Assembly (NCBI GenBank): GCA_900538305.1
Contig: UPXY01000001.1
Span: forward strand, 192,931 to 256,930
Reading direction: 5' to 3'
DNA: 64,000 nt
Origin: an uncultured Collinsella sp.
GTDB lineage: Bacteria > Actinomycetota > Coriobacteriia > Coriobacteriales > Coriobacteriaceae
The notes beneath the pieces were generated by a model. The model made no database searches. It was not told the origin of the DNA and saw nothing but the letters and a program-made list of their open reading frames with translations. Shown here piece after piece: positions 1-8,818 of this stretch. Position 1 is the stretch's first letter. Each line of letters begins with the position of its first letter. The position numbers and the translations under genes were made by a program.

Positions 1-3
1 GGC

Positions 4-1044
4 GTGACGAGTACGTTCGGCAAGTCGGGCGACGCTGGCAAGCGCGCAGACGAGGCATCTGGGGAATCGCAGGCGAATGCACGGGCATGTGCGTCCGTGC
101 CCGCCGGCATGGACGGCTTTCGGGAGCTGGTGCGTTCCGAGGGTGCGCGCCTGTATCGCGACCTGCCATGGCGGCGCACGCGCGACCCGTATATCGTGTG
201 GCTTTCTGAGGTCATGTTGCAGCAGACGCAGGTAGCGCGCGTCGAGACGCGTATGCCGGCGTGGCTCGAGCGGTTTCCGAACATCGAGGCTCTAGCCGAG
301 GCGCCGACGGCGGATGTGCTCGCGGCCTGGCAGGGCATGGGATACAACCGTCGCGCGTTGGCGTTGCAGCGCGCCGCGCGCGAGATCGTCGAACAGCACG
401 GCGGGGTGTTTCCTCGAGAGGCGCGTGCGCTCGAGGCGCTGCCCGGCATCGGTCCCGCCACGGCGCAGGGCATCCGCTCGTTCGCGTTCGATCTGCCTGG
501 CGTGTATCTCGAGACCAACGTGCGGACGGTCTTCCTACATCATTTCTTCCCCGACGTTCCCGGTGTCCCAGACCGGGAGCTTGTGCCGCTCGTGCGTGCT
601 GCGTGCCCGGCCGCGCGCGCGGCGGGCGAGGCTGACGGGGAGTGCATGGAGGGGCATGCGATGCCGTTTGACGCCGAGGATACCCCGCGCTCGTGGTATT
701 ACGCGCTGCTGGACTACGGTGCGCACCTGAAGAAAGAGGTGCCGAACCCCTCGCGCCGTTCTGCAACGTATGCGCGCCAGTCGCGTTTCGAGGGCTCGCG
801 GAGGCAGAAGCGTGCCGAGGTGGTGCGCATTCTGCTTGACGCAAAGGCGGTGGGTGAAGATGACATGGGCACCGCTGCGGTGCATGCGGCGCTCGATACC
901 GTTGAGCGTGCGGCGGGAAGACCGATGGTCGACGAGGCGCTTGTCGCAAGCATCTTGCACGATCTTGAACGCGAGGGATTCTGCACGCGTAGCTGCTGTG
1001 CGGACGAAGGCGCCGGTAACGAGGACTGCTGGGCGATTGCCTAA
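4..1044 (+). CDS. MutY-like HhH-GPD DNA glycosylase lacking the Fe-S cluster
   Basis: Base-excision glycosylase of the MutY/Nth superfamily, expected to remove mispaired adenine. Visible signatures are the WLSEVMLQQTQV block, which holds the MutY catalytic Glu, and the helix-hairpin-helix LPGIGPATAQGI. Where E. coli MutY has the catalytic Asp in LDGNVKRV, this protein reads LETNVRTV, so Asp is replaced by Glu. The four-Cys Fe-S loop is absent; in its place is DYGAHLKKEVPNPSRRS, followed by QSRFEGSRRQ. There is no C-terminal NUDIX-like domain, only about 80 residues that may be a winged helix. I recall a wider subfamily with ETN-type active sites and no cluster, so this is probably a distinct clade rather than decay. 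The GTG start lies at the window edge and the true start may be further left; ATG 109 is an internal alternative. Confidence 0.8.
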   Translation: MTSTFGKSGDAGKRADEASGESQANARACASVPAGMDGFRELVRSEGARLYRDLPWRRTRDPYIVWLSEVMLQQTQVARVETRMPAWLERFPNIEALAEAPTADVLAAWQGMGYNRRALALQRAAREIVEQHGGVFPREARALEALPGIGPATAQGIRSFAFDLPGVYLETNVRTVFLHHFFPDVPGVPDRELVPLVRAACPAARAAGEADGECMEGHAMPFDAEDTPRSWYYALLDYGAHLKKEVPNPSRRSATYARQSRFEGSRRQKRAEVVRILLDAKAVGEDDMGTAAVHAALDTVERAAGRPMVDEALVASILHDLEREGFCTRSCCADEGAGNEDCWAIA

Positions 1045-1131
1045 TGGAGCGCCGGGCACCGTGAGCAGATCGGCGTACGGCGTTTAATGTGGGCGTGTCT
1101 TGGTGTGCGGCACTGAGTGATGGGGTTCTTC

Positions 1132-1160
1132 TCCTTATTAGAAATTATTCCTAATAAGGA
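1132..1160. promoter_or_regulatory. 10-bp perfect inverted repeat, probable operator of rubrerythrin
   Basis: TCCTTATTAG (1132-1141) and CTAATAAGGA (1151-1160) are exact reverse complements separated by 9 nt. The palindrome is AT-rich in a GC-rich context and sits directly upstream of the rubrerythrin promoter. This is the expected place for a Fur/PerR- or DtxR-type metal or peroxide sensor, but the regulator is not identified. Confidence 0.6.
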
Positions 1161-1189
1161 TGGTTACTGTTTCACGGGCTGGGTATAAT
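1161..1189 (+). promoter_or_regulatory. Promoter of rubrerythrin
   Basis: A perfect -10 TATAAT lies at 1184-1189. The hexamer 17 nt upstream (1161-1166) does not resemble TTGACA, so the promoter likely depends on the adjacent palindrome or on an activator. Confidence 0.55.
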
Positions 1190-1254
1190 CGACATACAGG
1201 TGCCGAGGGCGCCAGTCAACCCGTGTCATTCGCACGAAGAGAAGGGATACGACC

Positions 1255-1794
1255 ATGGATTTCGAGAACTCCCAGACTAAGAAGAACCTTGAGACCGCGT
1301 TTGCCGGCGAGTCGCAGGCGCACACCAAGTATCGTTACTATGCGTCGAAGGCCAAGAAGGACGGCTACGTTCAGATTTCCAACATCTTCATGGAGACCGC
1401 GCTCAACGAGTCCGAGCATGCCAAGCTCTGGTTCAAGTACCTGCATGACGGCGCGGTGCCCGATACCCTGACCAACTTGAAGGATGCCGCCGCGGGCGAG
1501 AACTACGAGTGGACCACCATGTACGACGAGTTCGCCAAGACCGCCGAGGAGGAGGGCTTCAAGGAGATCGCGGCTAAGTTCCGCGGCGTGGGCGCTGTTG
1601 AGAAGGCTCACGAGGAGCGCTATCTCAAGCTCGCCGAGCGCGTCGAGAAGGGCGAGGTCTTCACTCGCGAGGGCGTGAAGGTTTGGAAGTGCGGCAACTG
1701 CGGCCACCTGCACGTGGGTCCCACTGCGCCGGAGCTCTGCCCCGTCTGCAACCATCCGCAGAGCTACTTCGAGGAGCATGTCGTCAACTATTAA
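1255..1794 (+). CDS. rbr: Rubrerythrin
   Basis: Non-heme diiron peroxidase that reduces H2O2 in anaerobes, using electrons from a C-terminal rubredoxin-like centre. The 179 aa show a ferritin-like four-helix domain at the N-terminus, with Glu/His ligand motifs such as [19 protein letters not shown] and EKAHEERY. The C-terminus is a rubredoxin-type zinc/iron ribbon with CGNC and CPVC. Length and domain order are standard for the short rubrerythrin class. The start is fixed by GAAGAGAAGGG about 9 nt upstream. The gene is monocistronic, with its own promoter, a palindromic operator and a terminator at 1841-1868. This supports a stress-inducible oxygen-defence role in an obligate anaerobe. Confidence 0.95.
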   Translation: MDFENSQTKKNLETAFAGESQAHTKYRYYASKAKKDGYVQISNIFMETALNESEHAKLWFKYLHDGAVPDTLTNLKDAAAGENYEWTTMYDEFAKTAEEEGFKEIAAKFRGVGAVEKAHEERYLKLAERVEKGEVFTREGVKVWKCGNCGHLHVGPTAPELCPVCNHPQSYFEEHVVNY

Positions 1795-1840
1795 GCACTG
1801 ACGCGTCGCCCCTAGGGGGCTGGCGAAGCGCGATGTTGAG

Positions 1841-1868
1841 CCGGGTCTCGTTTGAGGCCCGGTTTTTT
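1841..1868 (+). terminator. Rho-independent terminator of rubrerythrin
   Basis: A 9-bp stem (CCGGGTCTC pairing with GAGGCCCGG, one G-U) with a 4-nt loop is followed directly by TTTTTT. Confidence 0.85.
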
Positions 1869-2016
1869 CATGCGAAGATGGCGAGAACTACCGTTTACCG
1901 GCCTCAGCATTAAGGTCATAGCCCTTACTCGAAAAAACCTTGCAGAAAATTGGCTCGCGCCGTGCCTGGTGCCACACTGGAGTTCCCTTCAATACGTGAG
2001 GCCAGGGAGACGCATC

Positions 2017-2622
2017 ATGGACTTGTTCATCGAGACGCCGGAGCGAGCTGCAGAGCGCTTGGAGCGCGAGCGGCGCCTGCAGGAGGCGTGGATGGCCTCT
2101 TTGCAGCAGGGGGAAGCCGGCGCGCGCCGAATGCAACTTGATGGGGTGCCCGAGGTTCGGAGTGCCTCAGAGGCGGGGCGTCGTGCAGCTGAGGCGGGCT
2201 ACAGCGCGTCTGCCGAGCGCGAGCAGCAACGGGAGGGGGAGCGTCGCCCGGGCGGCGAGCGGAAACAGGAGGAGCGTCGCCCAAGCGGCGAGCGGCCGCG
2301 GAAGGCTCGAGGCTTCGGGAGAAGACGGCGACGCGGGAATGATGCGCGCGCCGAGGCGGGATCCTATTCCGTGGCGCAGGAGGCGTATCGCGAGGAGCTT
2401 GCCTACGATAAGCGTCGCGCCCGAAGACGAAAGCTATTTGCCGTGGTGCGCGCAGTATGCTTGCTAGTTGGAATCCCGTTGCTTCTTGTCGCAGTGTTCG
2501 TGGGATCGTATGTATTCACCTGCATCTTCAATGGGGCGACGCCGGGGGAGGTGGTCGAGCTGCTCTCCGAAATGGCAACTCGATGCGTGTCGTTCTTCGC
2601 GCAGATTGGATGGGGTTCGTAG
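2017..2622 (+). CDS. Hypothetical single-pass membrane protein with charged N-terminal domain
   Basis: Not recognised. The 201 aa start with a helix rich in Glu/Arg (IETPERAAERLERERRLQEAW). A low-complexity Arg/Glu/Gly stretch with repeats of the form ERRPSGER follows, then an Arg-rich patch GRRRRRGN and one transmembrane helix around residues 148-170 (VCLLVGIPLLLVAVFVGSYVF). The tail after the helix is about 30 residues. The start is chosen at 2017 because AGGGAGA lies just upstream; an open frame extending further upstream lacks such a site. Topology suggests a cytoplasmic basic domain anchored by a C-terminal helix. No function is assigned. Confidence 0.65.
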   Translation: MDLFIETPERAAERLERERRLQEAWMASLQQGEAGARRMQLDGVPEVRSASEAGRRAAEAGYSASAEREQQREGERRPGGERKQEERRPSGERPRKARGFGRRRRRGNDARAEAGSYSVAQEAYREELAYDKRRARRRKLFAVVRAVCLLVGIPLLLVAVFVGSYVFTCIFNGATPGEVVELLSEMATRCVSFFAQIGWGS

Positions 2623-2859
2623 CTCGGGGTGATTGGTGTAACGCCGTGCGACTTTCGGGGTGAAGCAAGAAAAGAAAATGCTTTTCGGGCGGTGACGATA
2701 CCGGAAGAAGAGAGGGGATATGACGCTGCCGTGTCCGACCCGCCGGTTGCTTGAGCTATGGGGGTGCGCGCAAACAGGTGGCGTTGAAATCGTCGATGCT
2801 AAGCGCGGGGGAATCGGGGAACCCTTGCGACGCAGGCGTGGTGCCATAACAGGCATCGT

Positions 2860-2996
2860 CGGATTGGGGCTAGCGCTCTTCCGCCGCACGTATCTCGCCG
2901 GCGAGCGTCGCCGGTGTCGTCGAGGTGGGACTAACTCTCCTCTGCCGCACGCGTCTCGCCGACGAGCATCGCCGGTATCGTCGGATTAGGATGGGG
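2860..2996. repeat. Imperfect tandem duplication of about 65 bp downstream of nth
   Basis: Part of a 374-base gap. The segment around 2865-2925, containing CCGCACGTATCTCGCCGGCG and CGTCGCCGGTGTCGTC, is repeated at about 2927-2990 as CCGCACGCGTCTCGCCGACG and CATCGCCGGTATCGTC. A partial third start (GTCGGATTAGGATGGGGC) runs into the end of nth. No gene is seen in the gap. The rest (2623-2860) shows only a weak A/T hairpin near 2668-2685. Confidence 0.6.
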
Positions 2997-3659
2997 CTAA
3001 CTCAGCTTCGCGCTGGGGCAGATGTCGGCGAGCGGGCATTCGCCGCAAAGCGGTTTACGTGCATCACAGATCTCGCGGCCGAGCATGATCCACTGATGAT
3101 TCACATCGTTCCAGTATTCACGCGGCAGAATCTTCAACAGGTCTTGCTCGGTTTTGAGCGGCTCCTTCGCATGGGTCTTGGGTGAGAGCATGAGCCGGTG
3201 CGCGATGCGGTTCACATGCGTATCGACCGCGATGCCCTCCACGATGCCGAAGCCCACGTTGAGCACGATGTTCGCGGTCTTGCGGCCGACGCCGGGAAGC
3301 TTCACGAGTTCGTCCATGCTCGCGGGTACCTCGCCACCGTAATCGGCGACGATCATTTGCGCGCATTCGACGGCATGCTTAGCCTTCATCTTGTAAAACC
3401 CGAGCGACTTGATGACCTCGGCGACTTCGGCGGGCGTAGCGCTCGCCATGGCCTCGGGCGTGGGCCAGCGACGGAAAAGCTCAGGGGTGACTTTGTTCAC
3501 CTGGGCGTCCGTCGTCTGAGCGGAGAGCAGCACGGAGATCACGAGGCGGAATGGGTTTTTGTGGTCGAGGAAGCATTCGACCGGACCGTAGCGCTCATTG
3601 AGGCGACGGCACACCTCGATGGCGCGCTCTCGCTTCGCGGCGTTGGTTTCGCGTGGCAT
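2997..3659 (-). CDS. nth: Endonuclease III (DNA glycosylase/AP lyase)
   Basis: Bifunctional glycosylase that excises oxidised pyrimidines and nicks AP sites. The 220 aa carry the HhH motif LPGVGRKTA with the Schiff-base Lys, the catalytic Asp in VDTHVNRI, and the complete C-terminal [4Fe-4S] loop C-x6-C-x2-C-x5-C (CDARKPLCGECPLADIC). This contrasts with the cluster-free paralogue at the left edge. The start is set at the ATG at 3659 because AGAAAGG lies 6 nt upstream; an in-frame extension to 3692 has no ribosome site. It is transcribed toward the 2.6-3.0 kb gap with no partner gene. Confidence 0.95.
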   Translation of the reverse strand: MPRETNAAKRERAIEVCRRLNERYGPVECFLDHKNPFRLVISVLLSAQTTDAQVNKVTPELFRRWPTPEAMASATPAEVAEVIKSLGFYKMKAKHAVECAQMIVADYGGEVPASMDELVKLPGVGRKTANIVLNVGFGIVEGIAVDTHVNRIAHRLMLSPKTHAKEPLKTEQDLLKILPREYWNDVNHQWIMLGREICDARKPLCGECPLADICPSAKLS

Positions 3660-3742
3660 GGCATGCCTTTCTCTAGCTGATACTCGCAGCAATTCTAACA
3701 GCAGTGGCAGATGCTTCGAAGGGACGCGTCGCGATGTTGTCT

Positions 3743-3895
3743 CGGCAGCGCTATCTCCCGTTTTTGCATATTCCTGCCAACAAGACGCCCCTACGGCAAC
3801 GTTATCTCCTGTTTTTGCATATTCTTGCCGTTAAGGTGCCTCCGCAGCGGCCTTATCTCCTGGTTTTGCATATTCCTGCCGATAAGGCGGGTCGG
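3743..3895. repeat. Three tandem copies of a 51-bp repeat
   Basis: The conserved core CATATT falls at 3767, 3818 and 3869, an exact 51-bp period. Each unit reads roughly TATCTCCYGTTTTTGCATATT followed by CYTGCC and a short A/G tract. Inner arms tend to be self-complementary (CTTATC with GATAAG in the third unit). The same unit occurs twice at 4923-5007, beyond the truncated ABC gene. The repeats happen to be open in frame with that gene and would encode a YLxFLHI peptide three times. Confidence 0.85.
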
Positions 3896-3931
3896 CGAGA
3901 GGGTTATTGGCGGGAATCGCATTATTTGGGA

Positions 3932-4846
3932 GTGCGCGTTAACGACGTGCAGCCCAAGGATCGCGACATCGCCATGGTGTTCCAGAACTACGCGCTGTAT
4001 CCGCACATGACGGTGTACCGCAACATGGCTTACGCGCTCGAGCTGCGCCGCACTCCCAAGGACGAGATTCGTCGCAAGGTCGAGGAGGCGGCGAAGATCC
4101 TGGAGCTCACGAAGTTCCTCGACCGCAAGCCCAAGGAGCTCTCGGGCGGCCAGCGCCAGCGCGTGGCACTCGGCCGCGCCATGGTGCGCGACCCAGCGGT
4201 GTTCTTGCTCGACGAGCCGCTCTCGAACCTCGACGCGAAGCTGCGCACGGAGATGCGCGCCCAGATCTCTGCCCTGCATCGCCGTCTTGAGACCACGTTC
4301 GTCTACGTGACGCACGACCAGACCGAGGCCATGACCATGGGCGATCGCATCGTCGTCATGCGCGACGGCGAGATCTTCCAGGTCGACACCCCGCAGAACC
4401 TCTTCGAACGCCCGGAAAACATCTTCGTCGCCGGGTTCATCGGCTCGCCGCAGATGAACTTCATGGATGCCGTGGTGGAACGCGCGAGCGACGGCTTCGA
4501 GGTCGTGGGTGCGATGGGCAAGATCCCCCTGCCGAACCCCGAGCTCGCAGACTACGTGGGCAAGGAGGTCGTCGTGGGCATCCGCCCGGAGGATTTCTAC
4601 GAAGAGAAGGAGTACCTCGATGCTGCACCGAGTGCCGTCATCGAGGCGCAGGTCGAGCTCGCCGAGCTCATGGGTAGCGAGGTTTACGTGTACTTCACCG
4701 TGGGCGAGCGCCGGCTCATCGCGCGCATCTCTTCGCGCCTCGATATCCACGCGGGCGACACGGTGCGCATCGCGCCCGAGCTCGACCATGTGCATGTCTT
4801 CGATAAGGAGACCGAGAAGGCCATCTGCCATGGAGCGGCCAAGTAG
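3932..4846 (+). pseudogene. 5'-truncated ABC sugar-transporter ATPase (MsmK/UgpC type), Walker A missing
   Basis: Homology to MsmK/UgpC/MalK-type ATP-binding subunits starts abruptly at RVNDVQPKDRDIAMVFQNYALYPHM and runs to the natural end, including the Q-loop, LSGGQRQRVALGRAM signature, Walker B (VFLLDEPLSNLDAK), H-loop (YVTHDQTEAMT) and the C-terminal TOBE-like regulatory part. The first 70-75 residues of the family, with the Walker A P-loop, are absent. Upstream is a tandem 51-bp repeat. An open frame continues through the repeats to 3704 but encodes only repeat peptide and has no ribosome site. Without a P-loop the product could not bind ATP normally. The body has no frameshift or stop, so loss of the 5' end may be recent. 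No permease or binding-protein gene is nearby. Confidence 0.8.
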
Positions 4847-4922
4847 CTGCGAGTACACACCGCGCGGCGGCGTACCGTACGCGCGGCTTGTCTTGCGGCG
4901 TTCGCGCTGCCTAGCTTCGGCA

Positions 4923-5007
4923 TATTGCCTGTTTTTACATATTCTGGGAGGTAAGGCGGTTTTTAGGCCGTCTTATCTCCCAGTTTTGCATATTTTGGGA
5001 GATTGCC
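4923..5007. repeat. Two further copies of the 51-bp repeat, downstream of the ABC pseudogene
   Basis: CATATT cores at 4938 and 4989 give the same 51-bp spacing and orientation as the upstream block. The last copy is a clean hairpin: ATCTCCCA, a 13-nt loop GTTTTGCATATTT, then TGGGAGAT. Confidence 0.85.
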
Positions 5008-5100
5008 AGCAGGGTGGGGACGATGCGGCAGGGTTGAGGGTGATGCAGCGGTAGCGGGGATGCGCTACCATGAGGTGCACGAACGACCGCTGGGAGTCGC

Positions 5101-8100
5101 ATGCTCATTCATCGTATTGCCGCACAACTCTTTACTGCCGAAGCGCCGCGCGTCATTGAAGGGGCGCTCGACGCCGACAAGGACGCTACGCTCGCGATAT
5201 CGCAGTCCGGCCGTGTGCTCATGCTCGCGGCGCAGTTCGCACGTCGCCCGCGCCCCGTGGTGTATATCGTCTCGGGTGAGGACGCGGCCGAGCGTGCCGC
5301 GCGCGGGCTCGCTGCCTACGTGGGTATCGAACATGTCGCGCGCTTTCCCGAGCGCGAGGACTACCCATGGGTGGATAAGCAGCCGGACGATGCCGTGGTG
5401 GCTATGCGCTGCGCGGCGCTCGAGCGCTTGGCGCGAGGCGAGGCATGCATCGTCGTCGCCTCGGCGCGGTCGCTTCTGCGATGCGTGCCGCCGGCGGAGA
5501 GCCGCTACTGGGAGAGCGTAACGTTTGCCGTGGGGGAAGAGCATCCGTTCGAGGATGTGCCGCAGCGTTTGGTGGGCATGGGCTACACGCGTGCAGAGGA
5601 AGCCGCGGCACCGGGGCTCTTCCGCGTACACGGCGATGCGATCGACGTGTTTCCTGCGCAGGGCTCGGCGCCCGTGCGCATTGAGTTTTTCGGCGACGAG
5701 ATCGACCGTATCCGGCGCATGGTGACTTCGACCGGGCAGACGATTGGCGACGACGAGCGTGTGCAGATCTATCCATGCCGCGAGCTCGCCTTGACCGACG
5801 ATGCAGTGCATCGCCTGCATGTGGCGTTCTACCAGCCCGCCCAGAGCGACCCGGAGCTTGCGGCGCAGCTTGAGCTTGCCGATGCGCGCGTGGTGACACC
5901 CGAGCTCGATCGTTACCTGCCGTTCATGTACGAGCGTACCGAGAGCCCGCTTGCGCACGTGAGCGCTGGCGCGCTCGTGGTGCTTTCCGAGCCGCGGTCT
6001 CTGTTCGATGATTGCATGCGTGCATATGAGGATATCGAGCGCCGCGCCGGTGAGGCGGGGGTCGCGCATCTCGACGGGTTGTACCTGCGTCCGCAGGAGC
6101 TGGATTTCGGCGGACAGCAGCGGCTGAACTTCGTCTCGATCATCCGCGCCGGCGGTGCGGTGACGGCCGAGCTCAAGATCGAGCAGCCTGCGATCGCGGG
6201 TTCCGATACGCGCTTCATCTCGCGTGTACGCGAGCTTACGTCGAACCGCTTTGCTTGCGTATTCGCTGCGCCCGACCGCGGCGCGCGCGAGTCGCTCGAG
6301 CTTTCCCTGGGCGACGAGGGGATCGCGTTCGAGGAATCGCTGCAGACGGCACCCGAGAACACGGGAGCTCTGAGCGAACATGTGCACGTGACGTTGCTCA
6401 AGCGCGACGCCGACCCGCTCAACGCCCGCCCCCTGGACTCGCCAAAAGGGGCAGTTCCTTTTGGCGGGAATGAGGCGCCGGTGCACACCGTTCCCACGAT
6501 TACGCGCGGACGCGTGACGTTTGTCGACCTGCCGCTGCCTGCGGGCGTCGTGGTTCCGGAGGCGCAGCTCGCGGTGCTTTCCATCGCAGATTTGAACGCT
6601 CGCATGGACGCGCGGCGCGGACGCAAGACGCGGCGTCGCGTGGACGTGACCGAGGTCACGTTCCCCTTCAAACCAGGCGACTACGTTGTGCATTCGACGC
6701 ACGGCATCGCGCACTTCACGGCCATCGTGCGCCAGGAAGTCGCTGGCCGCGAGCGCGATTACTTCCTGCTGGAATATGCCGACGGCGACAAGCTGTACGT
6801 TCCGCTCGAGCAGGTGGACCGTATCACGCGCTACGTAGGGCCGGACGGCCAGAACCCGCGCCTCACGCGCCTCAACACGGCGGATTGGAGCCGCGCCACC
6901 ACGCGCGCCCGAAAAAGTGCCAAAAAGCTCGCGTTCGACCTCGTCGACCTCTATACGCGCCGCTCGTCGATCACGGGTATCGCCTGTCCGCCCGATACGC
7001 CCGAGCAGATCGAGATGGAGGAGAGCTTCCCCTACGAGCCCACGCACGACCAGCTCGACGCCATCGCGGACATCAAGGCAGATATGGAGGCACCGAAACC
7101 CATGGATCGCCTGCTTTGCGGCGACGTGGGCTTCGGCAAGACCGAGGTAGCGCTTCGTGCGGCGTTCAAATGCGTGGACAGCGGCCGGCAGGTCATGGTG
7201 CTCTGCCCCACGACGATCCTCGCGGAGCAGCACTACCAGACGTTCTTCGAGCGCTTCGCGCCCTTTGGCGTGGAGGTCGAGGTGCTCAGCCGTTTCCGTA
7301 CGCCGGCGCAGCAAAAGCGCGCGCTCACCGCGTTCGCCGAGGGAAAGATCGACGTGCTCGTGGGCACGCATCGCCTGCTTTCGAGCGACGTGAACCCGGC
7401 GAACCTGGGGCTCGTGATCATCGACGAGGAGCAGCGCTTCGGCGTGCAGCACAAGGAACAGCTGAAAAACCTGCGCGAGCAGATCGACGTGCTCACGCTT
7501 TCCGCGACGCCTATCCCGCGGACCATGCAGATGGCCATTTCCGGCGTGCGCGACATGAGCCTCATTACCACGCCGCCCACGGGCCGCCGCCCGGTCATCG
7601 TGCACGTGGGCGAATACGACCCCGATGTGGTGAGTGCGGCGATTCGCCTGGAGCTCGGTCGCGGCGGCCAGGTGTATTACGTGAGCAACCGCGTGAAGAC
7701 CATCGATGATGCGGTCGACCGCGTGCACGAGGCGGCGCCCGAGGCGCGCGTGGGCGTGGCGCACGGCAAGATGAGCCCGCGCGAGGTCGAGGACGTCATG
7801 ATCGATTTCGCTATGGGTCGCATCGACGTACTCGTAGCGACGACGATCATCGAGAGCGGTATCGACAACCCGCATACGAACACGCTCATCATCGAAGACT
7901 CCCAGCGACTGGGCTTGGCGCAGCTCTACCAGCTCAAGGGGCGCGTTGGCCGCTCTGCCACGCAGGCGTACGCGTACTTCATGTTCCCCGGCGAGCTTCC
8001 GCTTACGGAAGAAGCCACGGAGCGCCTGACCGCGCTCTCCGAGTTCCAGGAGCTCGGCAGCGGCATGCGCATCGCGATGCGTGACTTGGAGATTCGCGGT

Positions 8101-8712
8101 GCCGGTTCTCTTGTGGGGGCGGAGCAACACGGCAATCTCTCGAGCGTGGGCTTCGACCTCTTCACGCAGATGCTGGGACAGGCGGTTGCCGAGGCGCGCG
8201 GCGAGGTCGCGGGGGATGTCGAGGCGGCTGGCGTTGCGATCAACTTGCCTGCAGATTATTACTTGGACGAGGAATACATCCCCGAGGTTGACCGGCGCGT
8301 GCTCGTGTACCGAAAGCTGGCGGCGGCGGACGAACTCGCCGCGATCGATGAGATTCAGCATGAATGCGGGGAGCGCTTCGGCGAGGTTCCGCTTGCCGCG
8401 CTGAACTTGTTCGACCGCGCTCGCCTGCGCATCCGCGCGGATCGCTTGGGGGTCGAGAGCATCTCGCTCACGAGCGGACGCTTGGTGTTCCAAGGGGTCG
8501 ATGTGCCCAAGACGGCCGCATTCGAACTGCGCACCAGCTTGGGGGCGACGAATTTCCCCAAGAGCCGCAAGCTCTCCGTGCCATGTCGGCCGGGCGCCGG
8601 TGCGGGAAGCGGTGTGGGCCGCGGACTCGACGCGGGCGAGAACAACTCCGGCGTGGTGGCTGCGGCGCTTCGCGTGCTCGAACAGCTCGGCGAGAGCGGA
8701 GACGAAGACTAA
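5101..8712 (+). CDS. mfd: Transcription-repair coupling factor
   Basis: RNA polymerase-displacing translocase that recruits UvrA to stalled transcription complexes. The 1203 aa show the UvrB-like N-terminal module, a CarD-like RNA-polymerase interaction domain (about residues 523-590, FKPGDYVVHSTHGIAHF) and the RecG-like motor. The motor has Walker A GDVGFGKT near residue 674, DEEQ, the TLSATPIPRT motif and the QLKGRVGRS motif; a C-terminal TRCF domain follows. The ATG is preceded by CTGGGAG. Oddity: between the UvrB-like part and the RNA-polymerase domain is a stretch with PKGAVPFGG, encoded by a perfect 10-bp palindrome at 6440-6466. Nearly the same palindrome and peptide occur in ksgA, so I read it as an inserted element tolerated in frame. 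Confidence 0.96.
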   Translation: MLIHRIAAQLFTAEAPRVIEGALDADKDATLAISQSGRVLMLAAQFARRPRPVVYIVSGEDAAERAARGLAAYVGIEHVARFPEREDYPWVDKQPDDAVVAMRCAALERLARGEACIVVASARSLLRCVPPAESRYWESVTFAVGEEHPFEDVPQRLVGMGYTRAEEAAAPGLFRVHGDAIDVFPAQGSAPVRIEFFGDEIDRIRRMVTSTGQTIGDDERVQIYPCRELALTDDAVHRLHVAFYQPAQSDPELAAQLELADARVVTPELDRYLPFMYERTESPLAHVSAGALVVLSEPRSLFDDCMRAYEDIERRAGEAGVAHLDGLYLRPQELDFGGQQRLNFVSIIRAGGAVTAELKIEQPAIAGSDTRFISRVRELTSNRFACVFAAPDRGARESLELSLGDEGIAFEESLQTAPENTGALSEHVHVTLLKRDADPLNARPLDSPKGAVPFGGNEAPVHTVPTITRGRVTFVDLPLPAGVVVPEAQLAVLSIADLNARMDARRGRKTRRRVDVTEVTFPFKPGDYVVHSTHGIAHFTAIVRQEVAGRERDYFLLEYADGDKLYVPLEQVDRITRYVGPDGQNPRLTRLNTADWSRATTRARKSAKKLAFDLVDLYTRRSSITGIACPPDTPEQIEMEESFPYEPTHDQLDAIADIKADMEAPKPMDRLLCGDVGFGKTEVALRAAFKCVDSGRQVMVLCPTTILAEQHYQTFFERFAPFGVEVEVLSRFRTPAQQKRALTAFAEGKIDVLVGTHRLLSSDVNPANLGLVIIDEEQRFGVQHKEQLKNLREQIDVLTLSATPIPRTMQMAISGVRDMSLITTPPTGRRPVIVHVGEYDPDVVSAAIRLELGRGGQVYYVSNRVKTIDDAVDRVHEAAPEARVGVAHGKMSPREVEDVMIDFAMGRIDVLVATTIIESGIDNPHTNTLIIEDSQRLGLAQLYQLKGRVGRSATQAYAYFMFPGELPLTEEATERLTALSEFQELGSGMRIAMRDLEIRGAGSLVGAEQHGNLSSVGFDLFTQMLGQAVAEARGEVAGDVEAAGVAINLPADYYLDEEYIPEVDRRVLVYRKLAAADELAAIDEIQHECGERFGEVPLAALNLFDRARLRIRADRLGVESISLTSGRLVFQGVDVPKTAAFELRTSLGATNFPKSRKLSVPCRPGAGAGSGVGRGLDAGENNSGVVAAALRVLEQLGESGDED
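6440..6466. repeat. Coding-embedded palindromic element, copy 1 (in mfd)
   Basis: CGCCAAAAGG (6440-6449) and CCTTTTGGCG (6457-6466) are exact reverse complements with a 7-nt loop. The element stays in the mfd frame and encodes PKGAVPFGG. See the matching copy in ksgA at 61403-61427. Confidence 0.8.
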
Positions 8713-8818
8713 GCCGGAGCGTGAGTTTTCGGCTCAGGGCTCGGGTTCCCACTGCGGGGTTCTGGGGCTGGCGAGCCGAGTTCTTGGCGTTCGGTTCCCT
8801 CCTGGCGGTGCCCCGGTT

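Noticed and set aside
2720..2996. Small Arg-rich genes downstream of the 2017 gene
   Set aside because: Frames here run through an imperfect tandem DNA repeat and encode low-complexity Arg/Ser peptides without ribosome sites.
5065..8493. 1142-codon open frame antisense to mfd
   Set aside because: A shadow of a GC-rich gene: the protein is His/Arg-rich without any domain, and mfd on the other strand is complete and recognisable. The same applies to long antisense frames over pheT, the P-type ATPase and tatD.
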